Positions 47,954 to 58,583 of a DNA stretch of 64,000 bases are shown here, one piece after another; position 1 is the stretch's first letter; the number at the start of each line of letters is the position of its first letter. The position numbers and the translations under genes are program-made. The stretch lies in contig NW_022985707.1 of the NCBI RefSeq assembly GCF_902459465.1, positions 161,231 to 225,230 on the forward strand. The letters are read 5' to 3'. The notes below the pieces were generated by a model. It had not been told where the DNA came from. It saw nothing but the letters and a program-made list of their open reading frames with translations, and made no database searches. This DNA comes from Asterias rubens (Eukaryota > Echinodermata > Asteroidea > Forcipulatida > Asteriidae).

Positions 47954-48749
47954 TTAAAGGCACCTGGAAATATAATTTTTGTTTTGTAACATTAGAGTAT
48001 ATATTCCTGAACAATAAAATAATTTTTTGAGTAATATTGTTTTTAACGATTTATAAGTTTAAAAAGTTAAATAAAGTTGTGTGAGGGGTGACTCCGCCTA
48101 CCCCTTTTGTGACGTCAATCGAGGAATACTTTGCCTCGATCGAACATCGAACACACGTACGGGCAAGTACATTCAAGTCCTAGCCGTTAGTTTGTACGTT
48201 TTGAAAAAGTTTTTTTTCTTGGATTTTTCCGGCAATGTCGACCAGGTGTATTGCTGCTGGATGCAGCAAAACAACTAAAGATGGTGTCAGTTTGCCAAGT
48301 AATTGTTGTCCGGTCCGACGTCTTTTCCAGCGCTGTGCAGCAAACACTTCATCCGAGCCGTCGTGCTTCGAGAATCCGGAATACACTACACATTTTGACA
48401 TGAACAGAAAAGTTCTTTTCTAAAACATGACGCCACCCAAATAATTTGTCCAGCTAGTGGGGAAGTCGAAGAAGGTATACCTAACGGAGCATTTGCCTAA
48501 CGTGAAAAAAAATCACGTATTGTTTCAACTTTGAGGGCATGTTTTGGCACTGCATGCGATTCATCGCGCCTCGATTGACGTCACGAACAGCGCCCTCTCG
48601 GGTCGGGTTTTTTTTTCAAATTTGTAAATAACATGGACACTAATTTTTTTAAACCTTAGTTATTGTTTATTCATATTCCACTAATCAAAACACATATTTT
48701 AGTGACAAAAGCTTTATTTTGACAAAATACCACTTCCAGGTGACTTTAA
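47954..48749 (+). mobile_element. Kolobok-like element, copy 3, with THAP remnant
   Basis: TTAA at both ends, with 'aaggcacctgg' and 'ccaggtgactt' termini, in the same orientation as copy 2, so the dehydrogenase gene lies between direct copies. At 796 bp it is the longest of the three and keeps the reading frame described at 48235. It starts 111 bp after the dehydrogenase stop and holds an AATAAA at 48013. Confidence 0.8.
48235..48423 (+). pseudogene. THAP zinc-finger remnant
   Basis: A 62-codon frame starts MSTRCIAAGCSKTTKDGVSL, the typical N-terminus of a THAP domain (C-x4-C here, then a Lys/Asp/Gly-rich turn). The expected Trp and the final C-x2-H are degraded: the last part reads YTTHFDMNRKVLF where CxxHF is usual, so the third zinc ligand is Tyr. 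No transposase follows. Consistent with a fossil of the THAP protein of a Kolobok-type element. Confidence 0.65.
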
Positions 48750-48772
48750 TTTTAGCAGTTGATTTATTCACT

Positions 48773-48965
48773 GGCCCAATTTCAGAGAGCTGCTTAAGCA
48801 GAAAATATTGCTTAACAGCTTTCTGCTATGAAAGCTGAAATTACCATTACACCGGTCACAAATTGCACGTCACACGGTATAGTTTTACCCCCATATTCTG
48901 GTAAGCATAATTTTGTGCTTAGCCACTTTTTGTGCTTAAATGCAGCTTTATGAAATTGTACCCTG
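48773..48965. mobile_element. Dispersed 'gggcccaatttcat' element
   Basis: 'ggcccaatttcagagagctg' on the left and 'cagctttatgaaattgta' with 'ccctgggccca' on the right form a fold-back, with 'gcttaagca' words inside. Same family as 26985-27215. Confidence 0.65.
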
Positions 48966-49109
48966 GGCCCAATAGAGCTGCTTTAAAGCACAACAAAATT
49001 GCTTAGCATGAAATTTCTACCAGATAAATTGTACGGGTTTCCTCTCCATGGACGTGTGACGTGACTAAAGTGTTCCCCAAATTTCGCGCAAATTTACGAA
49101 TTTCCGGGA

Positions 49110-50214
49110 CCAGTTGGTTCCATTTTGGGGCTTAACAACTAATATCTTGTTTACATACTCCGAAGTGAAATGTTTCCTAAAAAATTAATATACTATCGAA
49201 ATCTGCTGTTCAGTTATAGACTTCTTCCAAAAGTCTGCATTGCCATTAGTTTTAGCGATTACCAAACGATACCTCCCCTAACGTTGCATTACACAACTGA
49301 TAAAGTTTCATGTGCGCGATTCTGTTTCTTCAATTACTTTATTCTATCTCTTAAACTCCCTTGTGGTTTAACGTAGTTTATTTGCTGTAATCATATTGTT
49401 GGGAAACTAGTTTGCCGTTATTATGTCGAAGTAAAGTAAATTTGTCAATATGACTTGAAAAAAAGGTGTTATTCCTTTTTCATTCTTTCTTCTGTAAAAG
49501 TATTAAAAAACGCATAAACTTACTCTACCAGAAATTAATCAGAATCATGGTAAAACATTGAGCGGGTTTTCACATTGAGTGGGTATTTGTATTGAACGAT
49601 TCGACTCATGACCTTTATTGTAGCGGTAAATCTCTAGCCTTGGTTTCAAGGCGCTCGCGGCTTTCTAGATAATTAAAAAAACAAAAAAAAAAAACGAACA
49701 GCACCAACACTGGTGCTCGCCCGGATTGTGCTGTATTATTGCAGAGGGGAATTCCCTATCGCCACTGGGCCCATCAAAACAAATACATGTAAAGTTTTAT
49801 TTGCTAAGACTCCGACCTTTGCTTTAGGCTAAAGTGACGCCCAAACTAGAACTTAAGTATATAATTATACATCGTGCATCCGCTTGGTACATTACATTAT
49901 TAGCATTTCGAGGGACCCCACAGCCATGGCAGACACACGGGTGTTCTTTTTGTCATCCAGATATTAAGTCTGCTGGTGCAGAATACTGCCCGGATGCAAA
50001 AGTCAGAGGGCAGTGATGTATGAAGGGCATAATTGTTGATGTATAGTTGTTGTTGTGGTTCACCAGGAAATATCATTTGCTGCTCACATCAGATGATTGC
50101 CAGCAATAGTGTTGCCGATTGCATGACAGGAATACAGTGTATATATATATAGTTTGTTGTTGTTATTGTTATTGTTTTGTTTATCGACCACTGAGGAGTC
50201 CAACAAGACCAATC
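49110..50214 (+). other. Upstream region of gene C, duplicated at gene D
   Basis: Matches 57785-60355 in order, with insertions in the D copy. Shared blocks include 'catactccgaagtgaaatgt', 'ctagtttgccgttattatgt' (in D 'gtcgttattatgtggaagta'), 'cgccaacactggtgctcgc'-like text, 'catttcgagggaccccaca' and 'ggttcaccaggaaatatcat'. The last block includes an acceptor-like 'gttcaccag' near 50068, so a noncoding leader exon may splice there. Confidence 0.6.
50139..50152 (+). promoter_or_regulatory. TATA-like tract upstream of gene C
   Basis: 'gtatatatatatag' lies about 65-75 bp before the ATG at 50215, at a position equivalent to TATATAA at 60257 of gene D. A start about 30 bp downstream would give a leader of about 45 nt. 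This competes with the leader-exon idea above. Confidence 0.4.
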
Positions 50215-53200
50215 ATGGCTAGTGAAATTGCCAACGTCGTCAGCTTTTTCCAACCTCTGGGGACCAGTGAGACAGTTTGTCACAACATTCCCTGCAGCAG
50301 AATGATACGTGAGCTGCCATTACTTCCGCCAATACCAATTGACTGTAACGGTAAATGTACACGTTGTGATGATTTCAATTATATTTATTGTACATAAACA
50401 AAATTATTAACAAAATGTAAAGTTGTTTAAATTATGTTCACATTACAAATGCCATGGTATAATTTTGTTCCTTGTCACAACAATCCCTGCTGCAGAAGGC
50501 CGCCACCAATTCCGTACCCACCATGCCTGCCGCCTAACGGTAAATTAACACGTTGTGATGATTTCAGATCATATATATTGTACATTTATCATACCAACTG
50601 ACAAGGTACCGATCACTGGTACCGATTCGTTCAATTCATTTGTTCAAGGTGCAACCAGAATGTGCATTTTACTCAATGACACAATGAAACCATCAAACGT
50701 CGTGTTATCCAATAGCAAATGATGTGCTCTATTGACCCATTTCACCTGACGTCATCAGCAGAAAAATCTTGAATGCGCCATACTGGTGGGCAATTTCACT
50801 GTGCGTTTTTATATTAACTTTATGGTGCGCGGTATGCAGTGAAAAAATGAGAAAATTAATGTTTGTTAAAAATAATAATAAACAAAACTTTCCAGTTAAC
50901 TTACACGTAATAACAAAAATAAAAAATAAAAAACACATTAAGGTTGGTTGAAAACAAAAAGTAAGTAAACTTACACGAACATAATAATATTATCAAGTTA
51001 ACTTACACGAAACAGTACAATACAATAATTTAAAAAACATGAAGGTTGGTCGAAGGACCGAGTTGACTTGTACTTGGGACCGAGTTGACTTGGGACCGAG
51101 TTGACCTGGGACCGAGTTGACTTAGGACCGAGTTGACTTGGACCGAGTTGGCTTGGGACCGAGTTGACCGGTACCCATAATTATGCATATGCTACATGTG
51201 CCGTGATGCCTGGTGAATGTGGGACCTCTGAACGTGTGTACACGTTACGTGGGCCTAAAGATCAACTGCACACTGCGCGTGCTGAACATTATAACCTATC
51301 CCGAATCACCTTGACTCCTTTGGACCTTTAACCCGCATACTTTTCGTTTTGCCGTGGCGCTTTTCGTTTTGCCGTGGCGCTTTTCGTTTTGCCGTGGCGC
51401 TTTTCGTTTTGCCGTGGCGCTTTTCGTTTTGCCGTGGCGCTTTTCGTTTTGCCGTGGCGCTTTTCGTTTTGCCGTGGCGCTTTTCGTTTTGCCGTGGCGC
51501 TTTTCGTTTTGCCGTGGCGCTTTTTGTTTTGCCGTAGCGCTTTTTGTTTTGCCGTGGCGCTTTTTGTTTTGCCGTGGCGCTTTTTGTTTTGCCGTGACAG
51601 TTGTAGGCCACCGTACTAACTGCCCACCAACATGGTGAGCGTGGCATTGGTCGCCGCGTGTGATACGCGTGCAAGGGGTCAATAGCAACATAATTTATCA
51701 CTTCAATCAGTCCATTGCATGATAAGAACTGTATACTACAAACTATACCAAGATCAAGCTGGTCACCTATGGTGATTTGACATAGCAGCATTTGGGGGTC
51801 AAACAATGGTCATCGAGACGGGAGGAACAATTTGAATCTGTTACTTTTCACCTGCTTTGAATTTTGAATGTTTTAATCTTGATACATTTGTATTATTGTT
51901 TCGATTGTCTGTATTTCGATGAGTGTTTTATGACCGGGAAAACCCTTTTTATGTGTAAGCTCTATAATCATGACTAACGCCGCGTTTGCATTGGACGATT
52001 GGGTCTGGTAAACTACCGGCTCGTCAAGTTTACCATTTTAAAGTTGGACACTTTTGGTATTACTCAAAAACGTTGTTAGCATAAAAACGTACTTGGTATT
52101 GAGTAATGGAGAGCTGTTGATAGTATACAACATTGTGAGAAACGGCTCCCTCGCTCGCTCCCTCTGCAGCAGTAACGTAGTTTTCGAGAAGAAGTAATTC
52201 TCCACCAATTTGATTTCAAGACCTCAGAATTAGATGTTGAGATCTCGAAATCAAGCATCTGAAAGCTTTTTTTCTTTCATTATTATCTTGCAACTTCGAC
52301 GACAAACGTAGCTCAAATTTGCACAGGTTTGTTGCTTTATGCATATGTTGAGATAATTATACCAAGTGCGAAGGCTGGTCTTTGAAAACTACCAATAGTG
52401 TCCAGTTACTTTAAGTCCAATGCGAACACGGCTTAAATAAATCGAATTTCATCTAATTTAACTCTCTCTTAATTAATTGTTTATTAACAGTGACGACGAC
52501 TACGACGCCTATGGACACTACGACACCTAGTGGCGGTATGACAGAGGTGTCCACCACGATTTCTGGTACAATTCCGTACCCACCATGCCTGCCGCCTAAC
52601 GGTAAATAAACACGTTGTGATGATTTCAGATAATATATATTGTACATTTATCATACCAACTGACAAGGTACCGATCACTGGTACCGATTCGTTCAATTCA
52701 TTTGTTCAAGGTGCAACCAGAATGTGCATTTTACTCAATGACACAATGAAACCATCAAACGTCGTGTTATCCAATAGCAAATGATGTGCTCTATTGACCC
52801 ATTTCATCTGACGTCATCAGCAGAAAAATCTTGAATGCGCCATACTGGTGGGCAATTTCACTGTGCGTTTTTATATTAACTTTATGGTGCGCGGTATGCA
52901 GTGAACAAATGAGAAAATTAATGTTTGTTAAAAATAATAATAAACAAAACTTTCCAAATAACTTACACGTAATAACAAAAATAAAAAATAAAAAACTCAT
53001 TAAGGTTGGTTGAAAACAAAAAGTAAGTAAACTTACACGAACATAATAATATTATCAAGTTAACTTACACGAAACAGTACAATACAATAATTTAAAAAAC
53101 ATGAAGGTTGGTCGAAGGACCGAGTTGACTTGTACTTGGGACCGAGTTGACTTGGGACCGAGTTGACCTCTGGGACCGAGTTGACTTAGGACCGAGTTGA

Positions 53201-55891
53201 CTTGGACCGAGTTGGCTTGGGACCGAGTTGACCGGTACCCATAATTATGCATATGCTACATGTGCCGTGATGCCTGGTGAATGTGGGACCTCTGAACGTG
53301 TGTACACGTTACGTGGGCCTAAAGATCAACTGCACACTGCGCGTGCTGAACATTATAACCTATCCCGAATCACCTTGACTCCTTTGGACCTTTAACCCGC
53401 ATGCTTTTCGTTTTGCCGTGGCGCTTTTTGTTTTGCCGTGGCGCTTTTTGTTTTGCCGTGGCGCTTTTCGTTTTGCCGTGGCGCTTTTCGTTTTGCCGTG
53501 GCGCTTTTTGTTTTGCCGTAGCGCTTTTTGTTTTGCTGTGGCGCTTTTTGTTTTGCCGTGGCGCTTTTTGTTTTGCCGTGACAGTTGTAGGCCACCGTAC
53601 TAGCTGCCCACCAACATGGTGAGCGTGGCATTGGTCGCCGCGTGTGATACGCGTGCAAGGGGTCAATAGCAACATAATTTATCACTTCAATCAGTCCATT
53701 GCATGATAAGAACTGTATACTACAAACCACAGAGTACAAACTATACCAAGATCAAGCTGGTCACCTATGGTGATTTGACATAGCAGCATTTGGGGGTCAA
53801 ACAATGGTCATCGAGACGGGAGGAACAATTTGAATCTGTTACTTTTCACCTGCTTTGAATTTTGAATGTTTTAATCTTGATACATTTGTATTATTGTTTC
53901 GATTGTCTGTATTTCGATGAGTGTTTTATGACCGGGAAAACACTTTTTATGTGTAAGCTCTATAATCATGACTAACGCCGCGTTTGCATTGGACTATTGG
54001 GTCGGGTAAACTACCGGCTCGTCAAGTTTACCATTTTAAAGTTGGACACTTTTGGTATTACTCAAAAACGTTGTTAGCATAAAAACGTACTTGGTATTGA
54101 GTAATGGAGAGCTGTTGATAGTATACAACATTGTGAGAAACGGCTCCCTCGCTCGCTCCCTCTGCAGCAGTAACGTAGTTTTCGAGAAGAAGTAATTCTC
54201 CACCAATTTGATTTCAAGACCTCAGAATTAGATTTTGAGATCTCGAAATCAAGCATCTGAAAGCTTTTTTTCTTTCATTATTATCTTGCAACTTCGACGA
54301 CAAACGTAGCTCAAATTTGCACAGGTTTGTTGCTTTATGCATATGTTGAGATAATTATACCAAGTGCGAAGGCTGGTCTTTGAAAACTACCAATAGTGTC
54401 CAGTTACTTTAAGTCCAATGCGAACACAGCTTAAATAAATCGAATTTCATCTAATTTAACTCTCTCTTAATTAATTGTTTATTAACAGTGACGACGACTA
54501 CGACGCCTATGGACACTACGACACCTAGTGGCGGTATGACAGAGGTGTCCACCACGACTTCTCCACCATCAGATAATGCAGTGTGTTGGTGGATTGTTCT
54601 TATAATAGCAGCAGTAGGCCTACTGCTAATAATTCTATTGATCTGGAAGCGAAGGTGAGAAACCGATAATTTGTATGGTTGTAAGATCATCAAAGGGTTA
54701 AAATCACCACTGCCTAATACATGCCTTTACGACTCACGACCAACAATCCTGGGTCAGTGATTGACCCAGCGGTGTCAACATGACCCAAGAACGTGTGTCA
54801 AAATGAGACCCGGGTTAGATCACACTGACACAGAAGCCGACTCAGAATTTCACAGTCATTAAAATTTTAATTCAATTGGCTTTTTTCAATGTTTTCGGAT
54901 TGCTGTACCTCATTTATCGAACGATCTCCATCTACACATCAAATAAGCCACCACTATCTCAAGTTTCAATTCGTCGTATAGCCTGTACATTGTTATTCCT
55001 TCGTTCCTCTGAGCGCAGTTGTTACTCTACTTCCGAGTGAAAGTAGAGTAAGTGGCGGGTGGCGAATATATAAACCCTGTATACTTGTCATTTTTATCAG
55101 AGTAAATTCATATCACTAAGTACTGGTAGTATAGAAACATTCACTATCACAAATAGTGAGTCATATTTTTTACCCTGTAAAGGCACTGGGCACTGGGTAA
55201 TTACTCAAAATGATTTTTAGCATTAAACCTTTGTTTGTTATGTTATGCAGTTATGTTGGGATACACCAAGTGAAAATACTGGACTTTACCATACGTGTCC
55301 AGTGCATTCAAGTAATTTTTCGTACTGCTCCCACAGTTTATTGTGTTCTCTACGTAATTCCCTTTAATTTTGTGACTTCCATCGTTTTGAAATAAAGATG
55401 TCATCGAAAAAGTCAAAGTCTTCATTTACTTCTTCCTCTTCATCTCCACATTCATAATAATTATCACCTTTTTGCTATGCAGGTCTTTCAGGGGAATTAA
55501 CTGCCTCTGTTCTTCAAAACCTCGTGACGAAGTTCCACCTGACATTGGACTTTTTGTTGAGCCTGTCGAGCTTGTTGAGCCTGGCGTTATTGAGTTGCAT
55601 GCACGTTCAACTGACGTGGAACCGCCGCCACATCGTTACGAGGAGATTGGAAATGCAGCACCAGTACAGCCAGAATCTGAGCTGCTCTACGAGACAAGTT
55701 TTGGTAATGAAGGGCAACTTCGTGGTGTACATGTTGACCATGACGTGGAACTACATGCTGACCATGCACGCGTTGAAGAACGTTCAACTGACGTGGAAAC
55801 AACCCCCAATGTTTACGAGGGAATCAGTAATGCAGCAACAGTAGAGCCAGAAGCTAAACTGTTCTACGAGTCAAGTTTTGGTAACGTTTAG
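50215..55891 (+). CDS. Gene C: single-pass membrane protein with tyrosine-motif tail
   Basis: Exons 50215-50350, 52491-52601 (optional), 54489-54654 and 55483-55891; 273 residues, or 236 without exon 2. All junctions fit phases 1, 1, 2. Exon 1 holds 'SETVCHNIPCSRMIRELPLL' and 'PPIPIDCN'. Exon 2 is a hybrid made by a tandem duplication: Thr-rich stalk plus the end of an exon-1-like sequence. The membrane exon repeats the Thr-rich stalk (84-106), then has a membrane segment WWIVLIIAAVGLLLIILLIW (116-135) and KRR. The 136-residue acidic tail has two 59-residue repeats with RYEEIGNAA (Tyr190) and VYEGISNAA (Tyr249), each followed by a second Tyr in LLYETSFGN or LFYESSFGN. YEEI is the classical Src-family SH2 ligand, so signalling by tyrosine phosphorylation is plausible but inferred. 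The start has strong context (A at -3, G at +4); an in-frame ATG at 50119 exists upstream. Confidence 0.7.
50460..50600 (+). pseudogene. Exon-1-like fragment in gene C intron 1
   Basis: Reads as 'PCHNNPCCRRPPPIPYPPCL' then PPN followed by the donor 'gtaaat', matching the second half of exon 1 (HNIPC ... PPIPIDCN) and its intron start ('acacgttgtgatgatttca'). No acceptor gives a phase-compatible exon, so it is a remnant. Its right part (from 50509) is the left edge of the 2-kb tandem duplication and was copied to 52571, where it became part of a usable exon. Confidence 0.65.
51341..51600 (+). repeat. 20-bp minisatellite, 13 units
   Basis: Perfect or near-perfect 'gccgtggcgcttttcgtttt' units, with a C/T variant ('tttttg') in the last four. 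Direct repeats without spacers, so not a CRISPR array. Frames on both strands stay open only because of the repeat. Confidence 0.95.
52034..52413 (+). mobile_element. R1 MITE inside duplication copy 1
   Basis: Shows 'tggacacttttggtatta' at its left, 'gtgagaaacggctccctcgc', and 'ccaatagtgtccagttactt' at its right. An identical-looking copy at 54033-54412 arose by the tandem duplication, not by a second insertion. Confidence 0.8.
52571..54558 (+). repeat. Tandem duplication in gene C, copy 2
   Basis: Second copy of 50509-52560, with nine instead of thirteen minisatellite units at 53403-53582 and an extra 14 bp ('ccacagagtacaaa') near 53727. It ends at 'gtccaccacgactt', just inside the true membrane exon. 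Confidence 0.9.
53403..53582 (+). repeat. 20-bp minisatellite, 9 units
   Basis: Same unit as 51341-51600 in duplication copy 2, with more of the 'tttttg' variant and one 'gctgtggcgc' change. Confidence 0.95.
55391..55396 (+). terminator. Possible intronic polyadenylation signal in gene C
   Basis: AATAAA in intron 3, just before the tail exon, inside a block well conserved with gene D ('tgaaataaagatgtcatcg' at 62036). Reading through the membrane-exon donor gives an immediate stop (agg tga), so use of this signal would make a tail-less form. Confidence 0.35.
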
Positions 55892-56290
55892 GACAACCCC
55901 GTGCTGTACATGCTCACCCTGACATGTTGACCCTGACGTTGAATGCACGTTCAATTGACGCGGAAACAACACCACATTGTTACGAGGAAATGCAGCACAA
56001 GCAGAGTCAGAAACTAAGCAGGGCCCAATTTCATTGAGCTGCTAAGCACTAAAATTTGTTTAGCATGAAATTTCTTTCTTGATACAAACAGGATTACCAA
56101 CAAAATTTCCATTTGATGGATATTGCCTGTTACTGGTATTCAGCTGTTGCTGGCTTATCCTGAAAACCACATGGAAATTTGGTTGGAAATCCTGTTTTTA
56201 TGAAGGCAAAAATTTCATGCTTAGCCCTGCTCTATGAGTCACTGTTTTGGAAATCGGATGAAAAACCATCCACGCAGAATTAACACGCGT
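55892..56290 (+). pseudogene. Decayed tail repeat and inserted MITE after gene C
   Basis: After the stop, 55910-56023 continues with 'cacgttcaattgacgcggaa' and 'tgttacgaggaaatgcagca', a third copy of the tail repeat broken by shifts. A 'gggcccaatttcat' element (56023-56228) splits it between 'gaaactaag' and 'ctctatgagtcactgttttg'. Confidence 0.65.
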
Positions 56291-56294
56291 TGTT

Positions 56295-56682
56295 AAACGC
56301 AGTGGACACTATTGGTAATTGTCAAAGACTAGCCTTCACAGTTGGTGTATCTCATCATATGCATAAAATAACAAACCTGTGAAAATTTAAGTTCAATCGG
56401 TCATCGAACTTGCGAGATAATAATGAAAGAAAAAACACCCCTGTCACACGAAGTTGTGTGCATTTAGATGGTTGATTTCAAGATCTCAAGTTCTAAATCT
56501 GAGGTCTCGAAATCAAACTCGTGGAAAATTACTTCTTTCTTGAAAACTATGGCACTTCAGAGGGAACTGTTTATCACAATGTTTTATACCATCGACCTCT
56601 CCCCATTACTCGTCACCAAGAAAAGTTTTATGCTAATAATTATTTTGAGTAATTACCAATGGTGTCCACTGCCTTTAACATT
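56295..56682 (-). mobile_element. R1 MITE copy
   Basis: Reversed full-length copy: 'gcagtggacactattggtaa' and 'ccaatggtgtccactgcctt' ends, with 'gaggtctcgaaatcaaactc' inside. Confidence 0.8.
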
Positions 56683-56714
56683 ATCGTTGTCGTTCTGTTT
56701 ATCGAGGCCTGTGT

Positions 56715-56941
56715 GGCCGGGTACGGAAGCTTAAATTGCCATCATGTTACTCAGTTACCGAGATAATTTATCTCAGAAACACGGAATATTTTCTTGGAAA
56801 CACCGAATTCAATGATATGTTATCTTGGAAACTCGGAATTCAATGATAAGGTATCTTGGAAACACGGAGTTCAATGATAAGGGATCTTGGAAACACGGAA
56901 TTCAAGTAACATGATGGCAATTTAAGCTTCCGTAGGCCGGG
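56715..56941. mobile_element. Palindromic element with internal 29-bp repeats
   Basis: Ends 'acggaagcttaaattgccat' and 'atggcaatttaagcttccgt' are perfect inverted copies. Between them 'cttggaaacacggaattcaa' recurs four times with 'tgataaggtat' spacers. Confidence 0.8.
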
Positions 56942-57002
56942 CCTTTAGCCTTGCTCAAGGCAGTCGCCCTATTCACTTCGAAAAAGACGCCGTAAACCCA
57001 TC

Positions 57003-57265
57003 CAAAAAGTTTGTGGTAGAAGAGGTGTGCTATGAATCCCACAAAGATAGTTTGGACACCACAAAAGGCTCGATGGCCAAATCAACAAAACACATAGAGT
57101 CAAGTCTATATATCATTGAAGTCCTACAGAATGAAACATTTTCTTAATCATCATTGAGGAAGTTTGTGGTAGATGAGGGGGTGTGCTACAAATCCACACG
57201 ATAGTTCGGACATCACAAAAGGCTCGATGGCCAAATTAACAAAACATATGGTCAAGTTTCCCTAA
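57003..57265 (+). repeat. Tandem pair of a ~160-bp unit
   Basis: 'gtttgtggtagaagaggtgt' with 'caaaaggctcgatggccaaa' is repeated about 160 bp later as 'gtttgtggtagatgaggggg' with 'caaaaggctcgatggccaaa'. A related single piece lies at 38600-38670. Confidence 0.7.
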
Positions 57266-57711
57266 GCAATGAATTATCTACATCACCGAAAAAACTCAAT
57301 CAACATGGTTTTGTGGAGTTATTGGTGGTTGCATTATTTAACAATGAGCTCACTTTATAAAAACAGTCGATGAAGACTTTGATTTTTTTTTAACATTTGT
57401 GTAGTAATACCAATAGTTGATGCACTGTGGGAATGCACTTTCGCATAATATAATCACGAGGTGAAATCTGGATGGTTCCATTTATACGAGGCATTTGCGC
57501 CAACAGAATTTTGTAAGGATCGTGTAGACATTCCTACTAGTAACCCTTTTCAGAAGAAAAAATTCCGCCTGAAATCGCTTCGAAGTTTGGAAAGAAAATG
57601 GCATTTAATTTCGAAAAAAAGAAAACGACCCTGTCAGATCACCTCTAAAACGACACTGCATACACCGTCGCGTCTGCTGAAGTGTGACCGAGAGTGTGCA
57701 AGTTTTGCACG

Positions 57712-57720
57712 TATATAAAT
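57712..57720 (+). promoter_or_regulatory. TATA-like box at the left edge of the gene D duplication
   Basis: TATATAAAT at 57712, 65-80 bp before the block shared with gene C. It could drive a noncoding leader exon joined to the acceptor near 60188; the equivalent site in front of gene C is not obvious. Confidence 0.3.
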
Positions 57721-57908
57721 AGGAACTTCCGGTATCAAAGTTGGTTCTATTTCAACTGTGACTTCATTTCTAAATCAAGCTTTTTGGAGGCTTAACAACT
57801 GATATCTGTTTACATACTTCGAAGTGAAATGTTTCTTGAAATGCTTTATATGCTATCGAAATCTAAAGGAATAGTTCCAAAAGTATGTGTTGCTATTAGG
57901 CATAAAAA

Positions 57909-58427
57909 TGTTATGTTGGCGTAACCCGACCTACCCTAAAAATACGATCTTTCGGGATTTTAATTTTTTTTTTTAGGAAAGAAATTCAAAGATTAAAATC
58001 TATTAAAGCCATTATACACTTTCAGTACAGAAAAAAAAAGTTCACAGATTTACAAATAATTTACAGGGTTTACAGAAGGTAATGGCGAAAGACTTCTCTT
58101 GAAATTTTGTTCCATGAAATGCTTTACCTTTTGAGAAAACATTTAAACAATATCAATTCTTGATAGCGAGAATTACGGATTTATTTATAACACATGTCAT
58201 GGCATGGCGAAACGCACGGAAACAAGAGTGGGTTTTCCCGTTATTTTCTCCTGACTCCGATGACCGTCTGAGCCTAAAAAAAAAGATTTAAGTTTGTTAT
58301 TTTATATATAAGTTGTGATACACTAAGTGTGGGACTTGGACAATACTGAGTACCGAAAGTGTATAATGGCTTTAAAGACAGGTCATCAAGAGTTTAAAAA
58401 TATTTACTATCTGTTGTGTGTAGCCTT

Positions 58428-58462
<35 letters not shown>

Positions 58463-58583
58463 CGTGTATACGACCGGCTTAAACAATAGGAAAACATGTC
58501 ATTTTCGTTACTGGGAGGGAGAAAAAAAAAACATCCCTACTTACCTATCCTATTTTTGGGGGCCCGTTACGCCAACATAACAT
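57909..58583. mobile_element. Nested MITE insertion upstream of gene D
   Basis: Ends 'tgttatgttggcgtaac' and 'gttacgccaacataaca' are inverted copies. Inside, 58001-58378 is a second palindromic element with ends 'aaagccattatacactttc' and 'gaaagtgtataatggcttt', and a poly(T) run of about 27 lies at 58433-58460. The equivalent position upstream of gene C is uninterrupted. Confidence 0.75.

Larger units (their letters stand above)
50509..52560 (+). repeat. Tandem duplication in gene C, copy 1
   Basis: A segment of about 2.05 kb repeated at 52571-54558 with very few differences. It contains the exon fragment, 'gaccgagttgactt' repeats (51056-51165), the 20-bp minisatellite (51341-51600), an R1 MITE (52034-52413) and the Thr-rich exon start (52491). 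Alignment offset falls from 2062 to 1998 because copy 2 has four fewer minisatellite units and small insertions. Confidence 0.9.

Noticed and set aside
50474-50533. Internal exon of gene C in intron 1
   Set aside because: The only nearby acceptor (after 'ccctgctgcag') gives a 44-bp exon that breaks phase; other frames meet stops.
51341-51600. CRISPR-like array
   Set aside because: Direct 20-bp units without unique spacers in a eukaryotic intron; a minisatellite.
51296-51806. Lys/Arg-rich repetitive frames over the minisatellite as a basic protein
   Set aside because: All frames on both strands are open because of the 20-bp unit; it lies in an intron of gene C and varies in unit number.
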